The translations under genes and the position numbers were made by a program. The notes beneath the pieces are model-generated. The model was not told where the DNA came from. It did not search any database and worked only from the letters and a program-made list of their open reading frames with translations. A stretch of 64,000 nucleotides of DNA, from positions 54,346 to 118,345 of the forward strand of contig JBMNJO010000011.1 in NCBI GenBank assembly GCA_050951725.1. Reading direction: 5' to 3'. Below are positions 41,535-49,736 of the stretch, piece by piece. The stretch comes from DTU052 sp050951725 (GTDB lineage Bacteria; Bacillota; Syntrophomonadia; Syntrophomonadales; DTU052). Position 1 is the stretch's first letter; every line of letters begins with the position of its first letter.

Positions 41535-44462
41535 ATGCAATTATTAGCCAAAGGATTGATTCTCAGGGTGCATAACCAGAAAATACTATGGCTAGCTCTG
41601 ACCTGGCTGACAGCTATTATATTGGCATTGTACTTCCATTATTATTTGGGTATAGAAATTGTCTACACTCATTTCATTTATTTTGCTCTCGCAGTTACTG
41701 CCATTTATGCTCATCGATACCTTATGCCCGTCGCTGTTTTCCTGGGAGGCCTGCATGTATTGCTGGGATATCTGAGTGTGGGCGCAGTCACCGGTACAAC
41801 GTTTGCCCGTGCCTTGATCGCGCTGGTTGTAGCCATGATAATTTACAAACTGGTAGACAGCCTTTATTCCAGAGAAAACGAAATGCAGGAGACTCTCTCC
41901 AAACTGCAGTTGTTGATGGAAAATGTCACTGATGTCACCTGGATTTTGAACCTGGAAACCCGCCGGTGGGAGTATATGAGTCCCTCCATGGAGCGGTTAA
42001 CGGGCTATACGATGGAAGAGATTATGAGCCAACCGGTAAAACAGATACTAACCGAAGAATCATATCCGGTAATAGTAGAGAAACTCGCTGAACGTATTAA
42101 CCATTTCCTCGTTGACCCGGATGCGGGGAATATGTATAAGGATAAAATCGAGCATACCCGTAAGGACGGTTCAACGGTCTGGGTGGAATTTGTCTCCAAA
42201 TATATGAAGAACAATCGTGGTGATCTTATTCTGCTCGGTATAACCCGCGATATTTCTGACCGCTACCAGATGGAACAAAAGTTGCAATACAACAACGAGA
42301 TTATGCAATCCCTGTTTGAGAACAGCCCTAATCTTATGTCATTTATCGATAAGGATGGCAGGTATACCATGGTTTCTCACACTCTGGCCAGGACTTTTGG
42401 TTTCTCACCTGAGGAATTCAGTGGCAAACACCTCATGGAAGTAATGCCCCCAGAACTGGCCTCAAAGTATTCGGAGCATATTTCTACAATTCTCAAAACC
42501 CAGGAAACGTTTGCTTCAGTTGAACTACTGCCGACTAAGGATGGTTATCGGGCTTTTGAGGTGTGGGGTTTTCCGCTGCGAAGAGAAGAAGGTCAGATCA
42601 AATTAATCGGGTCTATCGGTATGGAGATTACTGAGCGTCGGCAGGCTGAAGAGAAGATCAGACAGCAGAACCTGGAGATCGTCGCACTCACCAACAATGT
42701 CTCTGATCTCATAGCCAGATTTGATAAGGATCTGCGCTATGTTTATACCAATCAGAAAACCAAGACTGAGCGCTTGATAGGCAAGACCAATCGGGAATTG
42801 GGCATGCCTGAGCCTAATCTGACAATCTGGGAAGGAGCAATCCGGGCGGCATTCAATAGCAAGTGTGAGCAGGCATTTGAGACCAGTAACTTTGGTCCCC
42901 GTGGCCTGAGATACTATCACTCGGTTATCACTCCCGAATTTGATGAGAAAGGTGAAGTGGCGACAGTTATAAGTGTTAGCCGGGATATAACAAAATTAAA
43001 GGAACTGCAGCTGGCCCTGAACCTGGAGAAACAGAATCTTTATACAACATTGGAAAGCATTGGCGACGGGGTGATTTCTACGGACAATCAGGGCAGGATA
43101 ACACTTTTAAATAAGGTGGCCGAAAAATTGACTGGTTGGAATCGGGATGAGGCTCAGGGCCTGCCATTTGAAGAAGTATTCCATATAGTCGATGAGTTTA
43201 CCGGGGAACGCCGCGAGAACCCAATCGAACAGGTATTGAGAAGCAGAAATACCATTGAGCTCAGTAATCATACACTCTTGGTTTCCAAACAGGGGATGCG
43301 GATACCGGTTGAGGATACCGCTGCCCCGATTATTGATGAGGATGGACGGGTCCTGGGGGTAGTGCTGGTGTTCCGGGATTTCAGCGACAAAAGGGAAAAG
43401 CAGAAGGAAATCGTATATCTCAGTTACCATGACCAACTGACTGGTTTGTATAATCGCAGATTCTTTGAGGAGGAGATCAGAAGGCTTGATACTGAAAGAA
43501 ATCTTCCAATTACCCTGATCATGGCTGATGTCAATGGGCTTAAGTTAACTAATGACGCCTTTGGGCACGGTGTAGGTGATCAATTGTTACAGAAGGCTGC
43601 CGAAGTGATTAAAAGGGAATGCCGGGCTGATGACATTATCGCAAGAATTGGCGGAGACGAGTTTTGTATTCTGTTGCCCCAAACCGGCTCACAAGAAGCA
43701 AGTGGGGTGGTAAAAAGGATAAGAAGTGCTGTTGCTCAAGAAAAAGTCGGGAATACAATTTTGTCCATTTCTTTTGGCTGGGATACAAAGCTGAAGTCTG
43801 AGCAGAGCATGGATGAGGTTTTTAAGACGGCAGAAGACGAGATGTACCGGCACAAGTTATCGGAAAGTTCCAGCATGCGGAACCAAACCATTAGGGTCAT
43901 TGTCGAGGCGTTATATACGAAACATGTGCGGGAAGAAAGACACTCTTATGCGGTCAGTAAGTTATGCGAGGAAATTGGAGCAGCGTTGAACTTGAGTCAG
44001 GAAACCATTCGTGAACTCCGAACCAGTGGTCTGATGCACGATATAGGCAAGGTAACCCTTGATGAGCGGGTACTTACCAAGGCCGAACCTTTGACTGATT
44101 CAGAATGGGTAGATATCAAACGGCATGTAGAAACCGGTTACCGCATACTCAGTTCGGTTAATGAGTTGGCTCAGATAGCTGAATATGTTCTGGCTCACCA
44201 TGAAAGATGGGATGGTCAGGGTTATCCCAAAGGGCTGAAGGGGGAACAAATACCTTTGGAGTCCAGGGTCATTGCGGTAGCCGATGCCTACGATGCCATG
44301 ACTTCTGATAGACCGTACCGCCCGGCCATGAGACAGGATGAAGCTATCTGTGAAATACGTGATAACGCAGGCACCCAGTTTGATCCGCTCATAGCCCGGG
44401 TGTTTATTGAAAAGGTACTGAATACTCGTTATGAACCGGCAGATTCGATCACTGATTCTTAA
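41535..44462 (+). CDS. PAS-GGDEF-HD-GYP cyclic-di-GMP signalling protein, 1
   Basis: A ~975-residue membrane protein. Two to four N-terminal helices (residues ~10-110) are followed by a coiled linker and four PAS domains (~125-640). The GGDEF domain (~660-815) has an intact active site, RIGGDEFCILLPQ, so it may make c-di-GMP. The HD-GYP domain (~825-975) has HDIGKV and HHERWDGQGYPKGLKG, so it may also degrade it. No clear binding site precedes ATG 41535; the frame is open upstream to 41412, through repeat B, so the start is uncertain. Transcribed from a sigma-54 promoter. Confidence 0.9.
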   Translation: MQLLAKGLILRVHNQKILWLALTWLTAIILALYFHYYLGIEIVYTHFIYFALAVTAIYAHRYLMPVAVFLGGLHVLLGYLSVGAVTGTTFARALIALVVAMIIYKLVDSLYSRENEMQETLSKLQLLMENVTDVTWILNLETRRWEYMSPSMERLTGYTMEEIMSQPVKQILTEESYPVIVEKLAERINHFLVDPDAGNMYKDKIEHTRKDGSTVWVEFVSKYMKNNRGDLILLGITRDISDRYQMEQKLQYNNEIMQSLFENSPNLMSFIDKDGRYTMVSHTLARTFGFSPEEFSGKHLMEVMPPELASKYSEHISTILKTQETFASVELLPTKDGYRAFEVWGFPLRREEGQIKLIGSIGMEITERRQAEEKIRQQNLEIVALTNNVSDLIARFDKDLRYVYTNQKTKTERLIGKTNRELGMPEPNLTIWEGAIRAAFNSKCEQAFETSNFGPRGLRYYHSVITPEFDEKGEVATVISVSRDITKLKELQLALNLEKQNLYTTLESIGDGVISTDNQGRITLLNKVAEKLTGWNRDEAQGLPFEEVFHIVDEFTGERRENPIEQVLRSRNTIELSNHTLLVSKQGMRIPVEDTAAPIIDEDGRVLGVVLVFRDFSDKREKQKEIVYLSYHDQLTGLYNRRFFEEEIRRLDTERNLPITLIMADVNGLKLTNDAFGHGVGDQLLQKAAEVIKRECRADDIIARIGGDEFCILLPQTGSQEASGVVKRIRSAVAQEKVGNTILSISFGWDTKLKSEQSMDEVFKTAEDEMYRHKLSESSSMRNQTIRVIVEALYTKHVREERHSYAVSKLCEEIGAALNLSQETIRELRTSGLMHDIGKVTLDERVLTKAEPLTDSEWVDIKRHVETGYRILSSVNELAQIAEYVLAHHERWDGQGYPKGLKGEQIPLESRVIAVADAYDAMTSDRPYRPAMRQDEAICEIRDNAGTQFDPLIARVFIEKVLNTRYEPADSITDS

Positions 44463-44759
44463 GACACCTGGCCAATTCATGTCCACCTTCAGCAGCCCTC
44501 TTGCCCCCTTACCTTCGCCGGGTGTTGCTGCCATACTGCATCAAGTGGTCGTACACATTTATGCATTCCAGCAGCACAATTTGGCTTACGCGGGGAATTC
44601 AGTTCCTATCATGAAAAGACCGCCTATTGTCTTACCCTGCAGTTTGGAGAAAGATAGACCAAAGCAGGGGATGCAATTAATGTCCGGTTGTTAGAAGAAC
44701 CAACATTAAGGCATCCCCCAATTCCTAGACTCGTATGTATCTGGCCCTGGCTTAAACGG
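44463..44759. other. Convergent intergenic region
   Basis: About 300 bases between the GGDEF/HD-GYP gene and the converging DUF3298 gene. No gene, tRNA or clear terminator is seen. A short string ACCTTCGCCGGGTGTTG resembles one at 57525, too short to call a repeat. Confidence 0.4.
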
Positions 44760-46058
44760 TTATTGGATCATCTTTTCCAGCAGCCAATTGCCGTCTTCCT
44801 TGAGCATTTTACCGGTCAGGGTGATTTCTTCGATTCCGGCTGGTGATTCATCGGTAGTGTAAATCTTTAGTACCGCCGAGTCCGCTTTTATGTCGGTTAA
44901 CTCGTACCGGTAGTTGTTCCAGTTAACATAATAGCCCATACCGGCATCTTTACTTATGTCGACGCATAGTTTGCCGTCCCGATCGAAATAAAGACCACCC
45001 CGGTGTTCTTTCAGTAAGTAATCGGCTTCCTTTGCCACATAGGTGCTGCGGACAAAGCCTTCCAGATCGCTGTAGGCAGCGAAGCGGGCATCTTTGACCG
45101 GAAGGATTGTATCCTCGCCGATGCCTTCTTCCGGAAATTCCGGCTGGAGGATGGCAAGACCAAAGATATTAAAAAAGGCTTCTTGATTGCGGCTCAGCAG
45201 CTGATCTGCTGCCATGTGCAGGTCTCTTTCGTTTTGGCTGGAAGGAAGGGGCGTAATCTTCATCGCGGAATCCCCCAGCTCATCATAGGGCAGTTTAAAC
45301 TCCGGAAAACCGAAGGCATAGGGTGCAATGACATATAACTGGTAATAGAACACCAGACCGTCTTCGCGAAGTATAAAGTCGTCAGCAGAGTAGTACTCAC
45401 GCACACTATCAGGGTAGTCATCAAAGTAGAAGAAATCTTCTGTTCCTTCAGTGGCTTTGATTTTTGCAATTGCGGTGGCATGCACCTTTTCCAGGGCCCC
45501 GTTCTGGTCAAGCCCCAGGATGTCAGCCAGCGTAAGCTGTATGCCGCTGACAAGGTCAAAGGTTTCGGCTTTTCTCGTATAATTGGGATGAGCGCCGCCC
45601 GTATTTGCGTAACGGGTATTAAGAATTGAGAGCAGGTTATAACCGTTGTAAGCGACCTCAAAGTTGGTTTCAATACTGTGGGTCCGGAATTCGTACCCGT
45701 TGTTCAGCGCAAATTCCTTATCAGCCTGGGCTATCTCCAAATCCTCCTGCCTGATGCTGTTCATAAAGCTGTCGATCTGGGTTTGATAGTACTGGTTGAT
45801 GGTATTTATAACATCGTTATTATTGGGATTAACTATCTCCGGTACAGTTATCTTGGCTTCCAGCAAAACCGTTCCGTCCTTATCATCATAAAAGGTTTCG
45901 GATTGTACTTTATGTATTATCTGTACTGAAGAATCCGGCAGGCTGTTGTTACCAGGGCCCTGTTCTGATGAAGCGCCCTTGTTGCAGCCGCAAAGTACAA
46001 AGCAGGGTAGTAACAGCAGAGCCAAAATTACCGCAAGCCTCCTGAGATACCGGTTCAT
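44760..46058 (-). CDS. DUF3298/DUF4163 lipoprotein
   Basis: A 432-residue lipoprotein. The signal peptide ends PCFVLCGCNKG, with the lipobox cysteine near residue 25. Residues ~55-285 match DUF4163-DUF3298 (RYANTGGAHPNYTRKAETFD, GLDQNGALEKV, YYQLYVIAPYAFGFPEFKL), the outer domain found in RsiV-like anti-sigma factors and PdaC. The C-terminal ~130 residues are not recognised. It follows an ECF sigma factor gene by 41 bases. It has no cytoplasmic sigma-binding part, so it is not a classical RsiV but may belong to the same control circuit. Confidence 0.82.
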   Translation of the reverse strand: MNRYLRRLAVILALLLLPCFVLCGCNKGASSEQGPGNNSLPDSSVQIIHKVQSETFYDDKDGTVLLEAKITVPEIVNPNNNDVINTINQYYQTQIDSFMNSIRQEDLEIAQADKEFALNNGYEFRTHSIETNFEVAYNGYNLLSILNTRYANTGGAHPNYTRKAETFDLVSGIQLTLADILGLDQNGALEKVHATAIAKIKATEGTEDFFYFDDYPDSVREYYSADDFILREDGLVFYYQLYVIAPYAFGFPEFKLPYDELGDSAMKITPLPSSQNERDLHMAADQLLSRNQEAFFNIFGLAILQPEFPEEGIGEDTILPVKDARFAAYSDLEGFVRSTYVAKEADYLLKEHRGGLYFDRDGKLCVDISKDAGMGYYVNWNNYRYELTDIKADSAVLKIYTTDESPAGIEEITLTGKMLKEDGNWLLEKMIQ

Positions 46059-46099
46059 ACTTCTTTCCTCCCTTATCGTTTGTTAACCGGGGCTAACCC

Positions 46100-46615
46100 T
46101 TAATTTACGCTTTCGAGCAGGTATTCCCGCATTTTTTGTCGGCCTCGCAGGGCAATGGTGGAGACTGTGCTTTCGTTGATGCCGGTGAGCTTTGATATTT
46201 CCCGGTTGCTGAGCTCACCAAAGTACTTGAGGGCCAGAACCTGACGACTGCGTCCGTCCAGACGCATCAGTGCCTGGTAAACTGCCTTGCGGTCGTCATC
46301 TTCGATCATGTCATACTGTTCCGCATAATCTGCCCCCGTGAAGGCAAACTCGCATTCATCCAGGGATAAAGTGTTTTTGCGCCGGCGGAAATAATCAGTA
46401 AGGGTGTTGCGGGCGATGGTGAAAATCCAGGTGTTGAAACTGGCCTTCTGTGCATTGAAGCTGAATATGTTCCGGGCAACTTTCAGGAATACCTCACTTA
46501 CCAGATCCTCAGTATCCTGCTTATGTAGTAAACGGTAGAAGATGAAGTTATATACCTTGGGGAAATAGTCCTCATACATCCGCTCAAAATCAGACGGCAG
46601 GGTAAAGTCATACAC
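46100..46615 (-). CDS. ECF-type RNA polymerase sigma factor
   Basis: A ~171-residue sigma-70 family protein. Region 2 is seen in FERMYEDYFPKVYNFIFYRL to FNTWIFTIARNTLTDYFRRR; region 4 in RSRQVLALKYFGELSNREIS and TGINESTVSTIALRGRQKMR. I start at GTG 46615 because GGACGGGGGG lies at a good distance; an ATG four bases upstream is out of frame. The gene begins 5 bases after the stop of the cysteine-rich precursor-like gene, and its binding site is inside that gene, so translation is probably coupled. No anti-sigma factor of the usual zinc type is adjacent. Confidence 0.9.
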   Translation of the reverse strand: MYDFTLPSDFERMYEDYFPKVYNFIFYRLLHKQDTEDLVSEVFLKVARNIFSFNAQKASFNTWIFTIARNTLTDYFRRRKNTLSLDECEFAFTGADYAEQYDMIEDDDRKAVYQALMRLDGRSRQVLALKYFGELSNREISKLTGINESTVSTIALRGRQKMREYLLESVN

Positions 46616-46620
46616 GCATT

Positions 46621-46872
46621 TTACCCCCCGTCCTTTGTGTATCCTGCTGTGCAAACGCCCAACTTATACTTGTCGCACTTATCGCAGGTCTGATCCGACA
46701 GTGGACACAACTCACGTTCAGCGTTAGCGCCTGCAGCTACTACCTTCTCCAAATCATCGTCGCTCAGCGCAATTTCCCAGCGAGCTTTCTGGTAATCTTT
46801 TTTCATAGCCTGAAATAAGGGTCCTTTTAAATGCGACTCCCGAGAAAAGTCATACTTGGCGTTGTTTGGCAA
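46621..46872 (-). CDS. Cys-rich peptide precursor candidate with Nif11-like leader end
   Basis: An 83-residue protein. Residues 1-48 look like a leader: charged, helical, ending ALSDDDLEKVVAAGA, which closely resembles the LSD(D/E)(D/E)LE-V-(A)GG end of Nif11 and NHLP natural-product leaders cut by C39 peptidases. Residues 50-83 form a core with four cysteines (ELCPLSDQTCDKCDKYKLGV then C), spacing 6, 2 and 7. I use TTG 46872 because GGAGGTGG lies six bases before it. Upstream in the same operon are a C39 ABC exporter, its partner and an HlyD-like protein; downstream is an ECF sigma factor. A cysteine-binding regulatory protein is the alternative. No modifying enzyme gene is nearby. Confidence 0.65.
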   Translation of the reverse strand: MPNNAKYDFSRESHLKGPLFQAMKKDYQKARWEIALSDDDLEKVVAAGANAERELCPLSDQTCDKCDKYKLGVCTAGYTKDGG

Positions 46873-46932
46873 TATCCACCTCCAAAAGAAATGGAGCCGT
46901 TGGGACAATAACCGTCATGATCAAACAACCGT

Positions 46933-46992
46933 TTACGGGATTTTGGGCATAGACTGATTCCCGAAAAACTCATAAAGTGCTTCCCTGAACAT
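46933..46992 (-). CDS. Possible 19-residue peptide gene
   Basis: ATG at 46992 after TGGAGGGGACACTC opens 19 codons (MFREALYEFFGNQSMPKIP) before TAA. The binding site is strong, and the frame sits between the STAS gene and the precursor candidate. It may be a tiny peptide of the same system or a leader that affects translation downstream. It may also be chance. Confidence 0.35.
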   Translation of the reverse strand: MFREALYEFFGNQSMPKIP

Positions 46993-47067
46993 GAGTGTCC
47001 CCTCCACTTCTTTTTCTTACAGTTTTTAATGGTTTATACGGGGCACCTGTCATTACAGCTCAAGGAT

Positions 47068-47370
47068 CTAAACAATTTCCATGATCCCGGAAAAACCGGT
47101 TACGTCAAATACTTCCTTGACTGTTTCGCTGACGTTCATGATTTTCATGGCAGTACCAAGGGCATTGACCTTTTTCTGAGCGGTTAGCATAACTCGCAGC
47201 CCGGCACTGCTGATGTACTCCAGGGAGCTGAAATCGAAAATGAGGTTTACGGCACCCTGGTCAAAGATGGTCCCCAGTTCGCCGGCAAGCTGGTTTGAGG
47301 TTACTACATCCAGCCGTCCTGCCAGGGTGAGGGTTATGGTGTTACCATCAGTCTTCTTAGTGATATCCAT
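47068..47370 (-). CDS. STAS-domain anti-sigma factor antagonist
   Basis: A 100-residue single STAS domain, like SpoIIAA and RsbV. The phosphorylation-site region is YISSAGLRVML near residue 57, and the fold begins ITLTLAGRLDVVTSNQLAG. Such proteins bind an anti-sigma kinase when unphosphorylated. No anti-sigma kinase gene is in the window. It sits between the NHLM exporter genes and the precursor candidate, so it probably belongs to their operon. AAGGAGCGATCAGCT precedes ATG 47370. Confidence 0.88.
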   Translation of the reverse strand: MDITKKTDGNTITLTLAGRLDVVTSNQLAGELGTIFDQGAVNLIFDFSSLEYISSAGLRVMLTAQKKVNALGTAMKIMNVSETVKEVFDVTGFSGIMEIV

Positions 47371-47426
47371 AGCTGATCGCTCCTTATAATTAATATTTTG
47401 ATTAAGAATTGGGGAAGTCTTAAATC

Positions 47427-49604
47427 CTATATGGTCTGTCGACGGGCCAGTTCATAGAACAAGCCCTGTTTGGCCATAAGTGTTTCGTAGTCACCTTCTT
47501 CAACTATTTTACCGGAATCCAAGACCAGAATCCTGTCGCAGTGACGGATGGTTGAAAGCCGGTGAGCAATAATAAGCCGGGTGCAACGCAGACTGGCGAT
47601 GCTATCGGCCACATGCTTCTGGGTTATGTTGTCAAGGGCGGAGGTAGCCTCGTCAAAATAGAGTATCTTCGGCTTTGATACGATGGCCCGTGCGATTAAC
47701 AGCCGCTGGCGCTGTCCCCCGGAGATACCCCCGCTACCCTCCGAAATCATGGTGTGCATGCCCATCGGCATGGCCTTGATATCCTCCTCGATACCTGCCA
47801 TCCGGGCTGCTTCCCAAGCATCATCCAGCGTCTTCCAGGGAGCAGTTATGATAATGTTGGAGAATATATCCCCCGCAAAGAGCTTGCCGTTTTGCAGGTC
47901 CACTCCAATCAGCTGCCGTACTGACCGGAGGTCCAGGCTTTCCAGGTCGTGGCCGTCATAATATATAGCACCGGTCTCCGGCTTCTCAAAACCAAGCAGG
48001 AGTCGCATCAAAGTGGACTTGCCACATCCGGTTTTTCCTACTATAGCAACATATTCACCGGAGCGGATTTTGAGGCTTACATTGTCGAGCACCGCCGGGC
48101 CTTCGGGGTCGTACCGGAAGGTAAGGTTGTTAACCTCAATATTACCAGCCAGATTGGTAATAATCTTTTTGCCGTCGCTTGTTTCCGGGACGGTTTCAAG
48201 GATTGGCTGTACCATCTCCAGCAGCGGCTTAATGTTCGCCAGGGTCATGGCAATGCCGCCCAGGGCCATAATCGCACCGCTCACCGATCCATAGGCCACA
48301 TTGAATGCCATGTAATCTGCGGGGCTCACCTCAGTTACGCCCGCGAAGTAGTATATAACCAGGGTGCCACCCATGGTCAGCATGGTGGATATCGCGCCGT
48401 TAATTCGCAGGAAGAGTGGCGGGGAATACATCAGGCGGCCCTGTTCTTTGTAGAGGTTCGCCCATTTGGCAAAGGCCCGTTTCTCCGCCCCAGCCAGCTT
48501 GATCTTCTGCAGTCCGCTGAAGAGGGCAAAGACCAAACCGTTAAGTTTGGCGGAAATCTTCATCTGTTTGCGGGAGATCTTGACCTGCATGAAAGTCGTA
48601 ATTATTGAAAAGGACAGCATGGTCAGAATGATGATCAGGCCCGGAACCACCAGAGCCGGTCCGTAATGAATCATCTGGAATATGTAGACAAAAGAAAACA
48701 ACGCCGTAAGGCCGGTGGTCATGACCGCATCGGAGAGCATATTGCAAAGGCTATTCATGCTCATGATGCGGCTGCTCAGCTCCCCAGCGGAGTAATCCTT
48801 GAAAAAGGTGGCTGGCAGCATAAAGGTTCGCATCATGGACGCAGTTTGGACAGAGAGATTTATTTTGTCACGAAAGCGGACAAGCAGGATGCTCCGGGTT
48901 ATACCAAACAGGGCAGAACCGACTGCCGCTCCGATCAGGAGAGCTGCCACAGGGAGCACATCGCCTTTAGTACCCGAGGGAATAACACTGTCAAAGATCT
49001 GCTTGTTCATAAACGGCAGGAACATACCCAGGAGAGAGACCAGGAGGCTGGCTCCCATGATGAAGACAATATCGGCCCGGGATATGCTCTGCAGCATAAA
49101 CACGCCCAGGTCAAGCAGTGAAAGCTTGCGGGCGGGAAGTGGACGGTAGAAGCAAAATGCATCCCGGTTTATGTTTTTGGCCGTCTGCGAATTAAGCTTG
49201 ACCAGCTGCGATGTTTTGGGGTCCCGGTACTCATAACCTGACAGCCGGGAAGGCATGATAGCGATGATGTCGCCGTCAACTGTACTGCCCAGGAGCGGTC
49301 CGGTTGCGTCCTTCCACCATTCACCAATCAGCTCAACGCGGCGGCGCATTACCCCTGACGGCCGCAGCATATATTCCAATTCGGCATTGATATCCGGCAT
49401 GCTATCCGGAACTTCGGGGACTCTGGCACCTAGCGACCGCAGGACGGTTTCCAGCGCTCCACGAACTGCCTGCTTTTCAGCAGGAGTTTCCCCATCAGGA
49501 CCGCCGCCCAACACGGACAGGAGGTCATACAAGGCTCCCTCCATCATTCGCTGGTCATTTTCGCGCCGGGTATTTATCTGGTCGTCAAAGATATTAAAGT
49601 TCAT
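47427..49604 (-). CDS. NHLM-type peptide export ABC transporter, ATP-binding/permease without peptidase
   Basis: A 725-residue ABC exporter half. The N-terminal ~165 residues are a soluble domain without C39 cysteine; next come six membrane helices (from LSLLDLGVFMLQSI), then the ATPase: Walker A AIVGKTGCGKSTLMRLL near 515, signature GSGGISGGQRQRLLIARAI near 615, Walker B KILYFDEATSALD. This layout fits the second NHLM (nitrile-hydratase-leader microcin) transporter type. It is encoded 132 bases after the C39-bearing partner and would form a heterodimer with it. Confidence 0.88.
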   Translation of the reverse strand: MNFNIFDDQINTRRENDQRMMEGALYDLLSVLGGGPDGETPAEKQAVRGALETVLRSLGARVPEVPDSMPDINAELEYMLRPSGVMRRRVELIGEWWKDATGPLLGSTVDGDIIAIMPSRLSGYEYRDPKTSQLVKLNSQTAKNINRDAFCFYRPLPARKLSLLDLGVFMLQSISRADIVFIMGASLLVSLLGMFLPFMNKQIFDSVIPSGTKGDVLPVAALLIGAAVGSALFGITRSILLVRFRDKINLSVQTASMMRTFMLPATFFKDYSAGELSSRIMSMNSLCNMLSDAVMTTGLTALFSFVYIFQMIHYGPALVVPGLIIILTMLSFSIITTFMQVKISRKQMKISAKLNGLVFALFSGLQKIKLAGAEKRAFAKWANLYKEQGRLMYSPPLFLRINGAISTMLTMGGTLVIYYFAGVTEVSPADYMAFNVAYGSVSGAIMALGGIAMTLANIKPLLEMVQPILETVPETSDGKKIITNLAGNIEVNNLTFRYDPEGPAVLDNVSLKIRSGEYVAIVGKTGCGKSTLMRLLLGFEKPETGAIYYDGHDLESLDLRSVRQLIGVDLQNGKLFAGDIFSNIIITAPWKTLDDAWEAARMAGIEEDIKAMPMGMHTMISEGSGGISGGQRQRLLIARAIVSKPKILYFDEATSALDNITQKHVADSIASLRCTRLIIAHRLSTIRHCDRILVLDSGKIVEEGDYETLMAKQGLFYELARRQTI

Positions 49605-49736
49605 GAGGTTTCTGCCTCTCCGATAGTTTTAACTCTTGACCCTATTGAATTTAGCCTTTCTATAAAAACAAAGCTCATAAAGACTGATGCACAACGGGTG
49701 CCATTGACTGGTTGCCCGTTAATGCCGGATACAGTT

